From Oceanicoccus sagamiensis (GTDB lineage Bacteria; Pseudomonadota; Gammaproteobacteria; Pseudomonadales; Dasaniaceae): 64,000 nucleotides of DNA. Below, one piece after another: positions 58,350 to 64,000 of this stretch. Made by a program: the position numbers and the translations under genes. How positions within the stretch are numbered: position 1 is the stretch's first letter; the number at the start of each line of letters is the position of its first letter. The DNA is taken from NCBI RefSeq assembly GCF_002117105.1, contig NZ_CP019343.1:4216001-4280000 (forward strand). Reading direction: 5' to 3'. The notes beneath the pieces are model-generated. The model searched no databases, had not been told where the DNA came from, and worked only from the letters and a program-made list of their open reading frames with translations.

Positions 58350-60503
58350 TTATAGTTTGTACGCCGCATTGATAGAGTCGAGAACATCGCGGGCTGCCAG
58401 AGGAATTTTGGTACCGGGACCAAAGATACCTTTAACGCCTGCGTCATACAGATAATCATAATCCTGTTTAGGAATAACGCCACCGGCAACAACAATAATA
58501 TCGTCAGCGCCCTGCTTTTTCAGTTCTTCAATCAATGAAGGTACTAATGTTTTATGGCCTGCCGCCTGCGAAGAAACACCGACAACGTGAACATCGTTTT
58601 CTACTGCCTGCTTGGCGACTTCTTCCGGGGTTGAGAACATAGGCGATAAATCGATATCAAAACCTACATCGGCAAAAGCGGTAGCAATAACCTTGGCACC
58701 ACGATCGTGACCATCCTGGCCCATTTTACAAACCAGCATACGAGGACGACGACCATGCTTTTCTACAAAGTTGTCGATATCACCGGAAATACCCTGCCAG
58801 TTTTCGTCATCTTGATAAGCGCTACCGTAAACACCTGAGACCGTTTGCGAGTTAGCGTTAAAGCGACCAAATTCACGTTCCATAGCGAATGAAATCTCCC
58901 CGACTGTCGCCCGTAAGCGAGTGGCTTTCACTGCTAAGTCTAGCAGGTTACCGTTACCCGTCACGGCACACTGGTAAATCGCTTCCAGCGCATCTTCAAC
59001 AGCGGCTTCATCACGGTTGCTGCGAATGTCGGCCAAACGTGCAATCTGTGAATCACGTACTGCATTGTTATCGATTTCCAGAATATCAACATCGTCTTCT
59101 TCGTCCAGAGTGTATTTGTTAACACCGACGATAACGTCGTCACCACGGTCGATACGAGCCTGTTTTTTCGCTGCCGATTCTTCGATACGCAGTTTGGGGA
59201 TACCGGTTTCGATAGCCTTGGCCATACCGCCTTTATCTTCTACTTCCTGAATCAGTTCACGGGCTTTATCAGCGATCTCTTTGGTCAGGCTCTCCATCAT
59301 ATAAGAACCGCCCCAGGGATCGACCACTTTAGTAATACCGGTTTCTTCCTGGATAATTAGCTGGGTATTACGGGCAATACGAGAAGAGAACTCTGTAGGC
59401 AGTGCAATCGCTTCATCCAAAGCGTTGGTATGCAAAGACTGAGTACCACCGAAGACTGAAGCCATGGCTTCAATCGTTGTTCTTACAACATTGTTATAAG
59501 GGTCTTGCTCGGTTAGCGACCAACCTGAAGTCTGGCTATGGGTACGTAACATGGAAGACTTAGGGTTAGTGGGATTAAACTCACTAACAATCTCAGCCCA
59601 CAATAAACGCGCCGCGCGCATTTTGGCGATTTCCATATAGAAGTTCATGCCAATGCCCCAGAAGAAGGACAAACGTGGGGCAAACTTATCAATATCTAAA
59701 CCGGAGGCAATCGCTGTGCGGATATATTCTTTACCGTCAGCCAAGGTGTAAGCCAATTCCAAAGCAGCATCAGCACCCGCTTCTTGAATATGGTAACCGG
59801 AGATAGAAATGGTATTAAACTTAGGCATATTTTCAGTGGCATAAGCAATAATGTCACCGATAATTTTCATTGAAGGGGCTGGTGGGTAGATATAAGTATT
59901 ACGCACCATAAATTCTTTCAGGATATCGTTCTGGATAGTACCAGCCAGTTGGTCCTGACTCACGCCCTGCTCTTCGGCTGCAACGACATAGCCCGCCAAT
60001 ACAGGTAGTACCGCGCCGTTCATGGTCATAGAGACTGAAACTTTATCCAGTGGAATACCATCAAATAGGATTTTCATATCCTCAATGGAATCAATTGCTA
60101 CACCCGCTTTACCCACATCACCGGTAACACGAGGATGATCAGAGTCATAACCACGGTGAGTAGCCAAATCGAAAGCAACCGAAACACCCTGACCACCTGC
60201 CGCTAAGGCTTTGCGGTAGAAGGCATTGGACTCTTCAGCAGTAGAGAAACCTGCGTACTGGCGAATGGTCCATGGGCGACCGGCATACATAGTTGCCTGC
60301 GGGCCTCGGATATAAGGCGCAGCACCGGGCATGGTATTGGTGTATTCCAGCCCTTCTATATCTTCGGCGGTGTAAAGGCATTTAACATCAATACCTTCAG
60401 CCGTATTCCAGGTGAGTTCTTCCGGGGCTTTACCCTTCATTTGCTTAGTGGCAATTTCTTTCCACTCTTCAACGCTGGTTTCTTTGGGCTTGTAATCAGA
60501 CAT
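58350..60503 (-). CDS. scpA: Methylmalonyl-CoA mutase, single-chain (ScpA/MutB type)
   Basis: Adenosylcobalamin enzyme interconverting methylmalonyl-CoA and succinyl-CoA. Substrate-domain motifs are [24 protein letters not shown] (listed in part: RGPQATMY) and [20 protein letters not shown]-like text around 100 (seen as [14 protein letters not shown]). The cobalamin site GQDGHDRG has His599, then GGVIP near the end. The frame reaches 60554, but the ATG at 60503 gives [14 protein letters not shown], has aaaggt upstream and 717 residues, typical of the family. Confidence 0.97.
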   Translation of the reverse strand: MSDYKPKETSVEEWKEIATKQMKGKAPEELTWNTAEGIDVKCLYTAEDIEGLEYTNTMPGAAPYIRGPQATMYAGRPWTIRQYAGFSTAEESNAFYRKALAAGGQGVSVAFDLATHRGYDSDHPRVTGDVGKAGVAIDSIEDMKILFDGIPLDKVSVSMTMNGAVLPVLAGYVVAAEEQGVSQDQLAGTIQNDILKEFMVRNTYIYPPAPSMKIIGDIIAYATENMPKFNTISISGYHIQEAGADAALELAYTLADGKEYIRTAIASGLDIDKFAPRLSFFWGIGMNFYMEIAKMRAARLLWAEIVSEFNPTNPKSSMLRTHSQTSGWSLTEQDPYNNVVRTTIEAMASVFGGTQSLHTNALDEAIALPTEFSSRIARNTQLIIQEETGITKVVDPWGGSYMMESLTKEIADKARELIQEVEDKGGMAKAIETGIPKLRIEESAAKKQARIDRGDDVIVGVNKYTLDEEDDVDILEIDNNAVRDSQIARLADIRSNRDEAAVEDALEAIYQCAVTGNGNLLDLAVKATRLRATVGEISFAMEREFGRFNANSQTVSGVYGSAYQDDENWQGISGDIDNFVEKHGRRPRMLVCKMGQDGHDRGAKVIATAFADVGFDIDLSPMFSTPEEVAKQAVENDVHVVGVSSQAAGHKTLVPSLIEELKKQGADDIIVVAGGVIPKQDYDYLYDAGVKGIFGPGTKIPLAARDVLDSINAAYKL

Positions 60504-60522
60504 GGTTTTAACCTTTGTAATA

Positions 60523-60933
60523 TTAGTGCTCTTCACCGGGTTGATTGAGTTCAATCAACACACCGTCGCAAGACTTGGGGTGAATAAAAATAACTTTGGA
60601 ATTATGGGCACCATTAGAGGGGCCATCCGATAAAAACTGGTAACCCTTCTCTTTTAAGCGAGCAATATCTTCTTCAATATTGTCGGTGCGGAAACACAGG
60701 TGGTGCATACCACCGCCTTTCTTTTCCAAATATTTAGCAATGGGACCTTCACCACGCAGCGGGTGAACTAACTCAATACTGGTCGGTGGTAGTGGAAAGA
60801 AAGCCGTAGAGGTTTTAGCCGCCTCTACATCTTCAGTACCTTCAAAGGTTAAACCGAAGTCTTCCATAAAACGCTTAATGCTGGCTTCCAAATCGGGAAC
60901 AGCGATAGCTACGTGATCTAATGCAACAATCAT
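60523..60933 (-). CDS. mce: Methylmalonyl-CoA epimerase
   Basis: Vicinal oxygen chelate enzyme that epimerises (S)- to (R)-methylmalonyl-CoA. Metal ligands fit [12 protein letters not shown] (His7), [12 protein letters not shown] and the C-terminal LIELNQP glutamate. Length 136. It is followed by the mutase with a 19-bp gap, and preceded by the biotin-dependent carboxylase at 60944, so it sits in pathway order. Confidence 0.95.
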   Translation of the reverse strand: MIVALDHVAIAVPDLEASIKRFMEDFGLTFEGTEDVEAAKTSTAFFPLPPTSIELVHPLRGEGPIAKYLEKKGGGMHHLCFRTDNIEEDIARLKEKGYQFLSDGPSNGAHNSKVIFIHPKSCDGVLIELNQPGEEH

Positions 60934-60943
60934 ATTATCTACT

Positions 60944-63784
60944 CTATTTTACGTACTGCAAAAACGAAGCGGTGCTTTTTTGGCGACGCGCTTTAATTTC
61001 TTCAGGGGTTTCAACAATAACAATTTCATCAGGTGTGATTTTAAATAGCGGCTGGCCTTTTTTGATAATCACGCCATCGCCTTCCACTAAAATTTTATCG
61101 ATGGTACCGGAGAATGGTGCATAGACTTTGTTGAACATTTTCATAACTTCAACAATATAGAGTGGATCACCTTCATTAAAGTGTGAGCCAACTTCTACAA
61201 ACGGATCCATACCCGGTGCTTCACGGGGGTATAGCATACCGCCACTGGCTGCAAGAATTTCATCGGACTTGGCTACCGGTGGTGGTACTAACACCTTGGC
61301 CATTTTGTCCTGCAACTCTTCATCGGTCAGTGCATCAGGAATATTGATACTTAGGTCGTCATTAACGGAAAGATCAAAGTAACCGGTTTGCAAAGCGATA
61401 TATGGCAGTACAGAAATAATTTCAGTACCCGCCTGGAAGCCGGCATGGGCTGCCTGCACTTCGCTCCACTGCTCAGCACTAAAACCGTTGGGTGCAGACC
61501 CTGCTACTGCCTGATTCAGGTCAGTAAAGTTATCGGTACCCAGACGCTCATTTAATGTGGCGTAAAAAGAAACAGCCTGTTGCAATAACTCATTGTCGTG
61601 ATCCCAAATCATATTGGCGGCAGGTTTGCCGGCAATATAATCCATATTCAGGTAGTGGTAGAGATCAGCGACTAACTCAATCGGGTTCTTTAACCAGGTA
61701 ATAGTTTCGCCATCAACACTGTAGTTTTTGTGATTAAGACTTAACCAACCGGATAAAATATGCGGCTCAGCAAATAGCATATCCAAGGGACGCAGTAATA
61801 AACCAGCTTTGCGATCAAGGGCATTGATAAAGGCCGCTTTATTGTCGCCAGCATCACTCAGGTATTTGCCACGAATCTGGTTATAGGCAAATTTTAAATC
61901 AATATTATTGGCCACTTCTTTCAGCTGACCTACAGCGGTCAGATAAGGCACGATAAAGCGTGTGCTTGGGCGAGCATTAATATTCTGGCCAATAAACCAG
62001 TTTACCAAGCCGTAGTGGAATTCCAGATTAGTCGCCAGATCTTTACCGCGTAAATTGGTACGACGAATCACTTCCGCCAAACGCTCATAGCTGCTTAGAC
62101 GGGTATCGCCCACGGTTAATAACAGCGCAATATTAGAATCATAAGCACCCGCCAAGTGGTACTTCATAAAGACATCGGTATCAGGGTTATGCATACTGAT
62201 ACCCTGATCATCACGTACTTCACCTTCCGCACAGTTTGACCAGCGTTCGATAATGCCGCCAGCGTGTGGCTGTAAGGCTTGGTTGGTTGCATTTAAACGC
62301 GCTTCAACGGAAGCTGCCTCACGCGGCAAACGAACCGGGGCAGGTAAACGTGTAGTGTGACGTGCTATTAATACCATCACTTCAACCAGTGACTCGGCAA
62401 TAAAGTAGTCGTCCTGATTATCAGGATTGACAAATTTCAGCTTGTAGCAAAGCTCAGTAACACGGTGCTCTACCTGAATACGGGTATTCATTTCCATAAA
62501 GTAATGAGCTTCGCCATCAACGATACACTCAAAGGTACCTACGGAATCCAGCTTAACGGCTTTGCCGAAGACAGAGCCTTCATGCTCCATTTTGGCCAGA
62601 ATTTCCAAATCCTTTTTCAACTGGTCAACTTCCGCTGCATTGCCAGCCGCTTCGGCAGCAGCAATAGCGGTATTTAATTCTTCTTCGGTAACAGACACTT
62701 CTAACAGTTTTTGTTCGTGCATCTGTAATGAACAGTCACGACCGCCCATGGTCATACACCACTCACCGTTACCTACCACCTGAATCTCCTGGTGACGGGT
62801 AGTATCGATATTCATTTCGATCAGAACATTTTTGTTATCGCCAACGCCGTTGGTTTTTAATTCGATCAGACATTCAAGCACCAGGGCCGGTACATTTTCG
62901 GCAGCTTTTTCTACTTGCTCTTCCAGCGTTGCGCCTTCATAGGAGCTGGCAGAGTTCAGAATACGCTGACCTTTACCACCGCCACCAGCAATCGCTTTTA
63001 AACGGAAACGATTATTGGGTTTTTCGGCCAGCATACGCTTGGCTTCAACCTGCAAAGCCAAACCGATATCGGCAGCAACGATAATATCAATACCGGCACT
63101 GTAGGATGCAGCCAGTAAGGCTAACGCTTTTTCTTCATCGTCCTTGCAGCTAGCAAAGTCGACAGTCAGGTTATTGTCTTTGGCGCATTGCTCTAAACCG
63201 TCTTTGCCATATTTGGCAAACAAAGCCAGGCTGGTTGCGTTATTAACACCAGGGGTTACCGACACACCGGTTTCAAGTGCAGTACGTTTTGCCTGATCTT
63301 TCATACCCGCAGAACGCTGGGTAAAGGAACAAGGGCCAATAAAGTTCAGGCCAGCATTTTCCATCGACTCAACCATTTCGGCATCTTCTGACATAAAGCC
63401 ATAGCCAGCAAAGATAGCGTTATAACCATTGCTATGGGCGATATTGATAATTTGCTGAATACGCTCGGCACGCTCTTCTTTGGTAGCACCGGTATAATCA
63501 GGTACGCGGTGGACACGATCAGGGTCGGTAAGCTTACGTAATTCAGGTGCTAATGCATTGGTATAGGTAATGGAGTCTTTTTCAGACAGTAAAATACCGT
63601 AACCATGAATACCCATTTCATCAAACACATCCATCGCTTCTTTACGGATGGGGCCACGGCAGATAATTAAAGGTTTCATATCTTCACAGTTAAAGCTGCG
63701 CACCCACTCTGACTGGGCGTTGATCAGCTTGCGATCGCTATGTATTAATGCATTGTTAAGATAATAATCGTTGCTTGTTTTCAC
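60944..63784 (-). CDS. Large acyl-CoA carboxylase biotin carboxylase subunit with BCCP domain
   Basis: A 946-residue subunit combining a biotin carboxylase (residues about 40-570), a middle region, and a C-terminal biotinyl domain with the biotin lysine at Lys882 in EVMKMFN. ATP-grasp motifs are present: AIAGGGGKGQRI (glycine-rich loop) and MNTRIQVEHRVTELC. The carboxylase carries an Ala/Glu-rich insertion between QMHEQKLLEVSV and GSVFGKAVKL that is not in AccC or PccA. It probably forms propionyl- or acetyl-CoA carboxylase with the adjacent carboxyltransferase. The exact substrate cannot be told. Spacing to the epimerase gene is 10 bp. Confidence 0.9.
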   Translation of the reverse strand: MKTSNDYYLNNALIHSDRKLINAQSEWVRSFNCEDMKPLIICRGPIRKEAMDVFDEMGIHGYGILLSEKDSITYTNALAPELRKLTDPDRVHRVPDYTGATKEERAERIQQIINIAHSNGYNAIFAGYGFMSEDAEMVESMENAGLNFIGPCSFTQRSAGMKDQAKRTALETGVSVTPGVNNATSLALFAKYGKDGLEQCAKDNNLTVDFASCKDDEEKALALLAASYSAGIDIIVAADIGLALQVEAKRMLAEKPNNRFRLKAIAGGGGKGQRILNSASSYEGATLEEQVEKAAENVPALVLECLIELKTNGVGDNKNVLIEMNIDTTRHQEIQVVGNGEWCMTMGGRDCSLQMHEQKLLEVSVTEEELNTAIAAAEAAGNAAEVDQLKKDLEILAKMEHEGSVFGKAVKLDSVGTFECIVDGEAHYFMEMNTRIQVEHRVTELCYKLKFVNPDNQDDYFIAESLVEVMVLIARHTTRLPAPVRLPREAASVEARLNATNQALQPHAGGIIERWSNCAEGEVRDDQGISMHNPDTDVFMKYHLAGAYDSNIALLLTVGDTRLSSYERLAEVIRRTNLRGKDLATNLEFHYGLVNWFIGQNINARPSTRFIVPYLTAVGQLKEVANNIDLKFAYNQIRGKYLSDAGDNKAAFINALDRKAGLLLRPLDMLFAEPHILSGWLSLNHKNYSVDGETITWLKNPIELVADLYHYLNMDYIAGKPAANMIWDHDNELLQQAVSFYATLNERLGTDNFTDLNQAVAGSAPNGFSAEQWSEVQAAHAGFQAGTEIISVLPYIALQTGYFDLSVNDDLSINIPDALTDEELQDKMAKVLVPPPVAKSDEILAASGGMLYPREAPGMDPFVEVGSHFNEGDPLYIVEVMKMFNKVYAPFSGTIDKILVEGDGVIIKKGQPLFKITPDEIVIVETPEEIKARRQKSTASFLQYVK

Positions 63785-63836
63785 GTTGTTAATCCTGTTT
63801 AAAATTCTGTTGGCTTGGCTTTTTTTATACGCTTAA

Positions 63837-64000
63837 TTAAAAGAACTCACGTTGAACAGCATTCAACGGCTCTGCGTTATAGTGTTCCAAATGGAACGCC
63901 ATATTTTCAGCCAATACCTTGCGCAAATCGCTTGGCATAACAATTTGTGAGATAGACCCAAGGCTTAATGCCTCATTCGGGTTCATCAATTCTTTTTCAT
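63837..64000 (-). CDS. Acyl-CoA carboxylase carboxyltransferase subunit, C-terminal fragment
   Basis: The last 54 codons of a gene running off the window: the minus-strand frame reads EALSLGSISQIVMPSDLRKVL then AENMAFHLEHYNAEPLNAVQREFF (listed in part) and stops at 63837. The pattern GSISQIVMPSDLR near the end is typical of the carboxyltransferase (PccB/AccD-like) chains of this system. It lies 52 bp upstream of the biotin carboxylase and would be its partner. Confidence 0.82.
   Translation of the reverse strand, partial: EKELMNPNEALSLGSISQIVMPSDLRKVLAENMAFHLEHYNAEPLNAVQREFF

Noticed and set aside
60503-60554. Upstream extension of the methylmalonyl-CoA mutase start to 60554
   Set aside because: The added 17 residues are not family-like and overlap the epimerase 3' end, while the ATG at 60503 has a ribosome-binding site.

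Overview
The window looks like chromosomal DNA of a free-living, probably marine gammaproteobacterium. Gene order and protein character recall the Cellvibrionales/Pseudomonadales: ndk-rlmN-pilF-rodZ-ispG-hisS-yfgM-bamB-der runs as in Pseudomonas, but a SUF-type Fe-S operon headed by iscR and iscS stands where Pseudomonas has isc-hsc-fdx. FabY, a lipidated cytochrome-like cis/trans fatty acid isomerase (Cti), a PEP-CTERM protein and a B12-dependent methylmalonyl-CoA pathway fit the same assignment. The genus cannot be fixed from this sequence alone.

Layout. 1-9 kb: the 3' end of fadA, a lipoprotein amidohydrolase (frameshifted), cti, soluble transhydrogenase sthA (frameshifted) and an HDOD protein. 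9-20 kb: truC, small membrane and thioesterase genes, a truncated haemoglobin, then the minus-strand housekeeping run der to ndk. 20.5-28.4 kb: sufE-sufT-sufA-sufS-sufD-sufC-sufB-iscS-iscR, read from iscR down, with two IscR-type operators in front. 28.6-36.5 kb: trmJ, suhB, a putative membrane-anchored zinc metallopeptidase, a DUF1289 protein, gamma-carbonic anhydrase, a NUDIX CoA pyrophosphatase (frameshifted), tgt-queA and tRNA-Leu(CAA). 36.5-42.2 kb: a looser, more AT-rich accessory stretch with an outer-membrane barrel, an orphan Imm40-type immunity protein, a TetR regulator, a PEP-CTERM protein behind a sigma-54-type promoter and a PhnD-like binding protein. 42.2-55.5 kb: sdaA, AraC-type regulators, lipid genes (acyltransferase, dienoyl-CoA isomerase, FabY), an HD-GYP phosphodiesterase, a PilZ protein, an FkbM methyltransferase, a BamA-like barrel and a HigB2/HigA2-type toxin-antitoxin pair. 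55.5-64 kb: cysS, then a propionate/methylmalonyl-CoA operon (carboxyltransferase, large biotin carboxylase, epimerase, mutase, MeaB, thioesterase).

Two patterns cross the gene list. First, six copies of a paired palindromic repeat (GTAG + 18-bp palindrome, in inverted pairs of about 58-71 bp) lie between genes. They have the architecture of RAYT-mobilised REP/BIME elements, and the TAG inside their GTAG end serves as the stop codon of four genes. Second, three otherwise intact genes are each broken by one missing base in a C/G homopolymer, which looks more like consensus error than gene decay. No CRISPR array, integrase, IS transposase or rRNA was seen.
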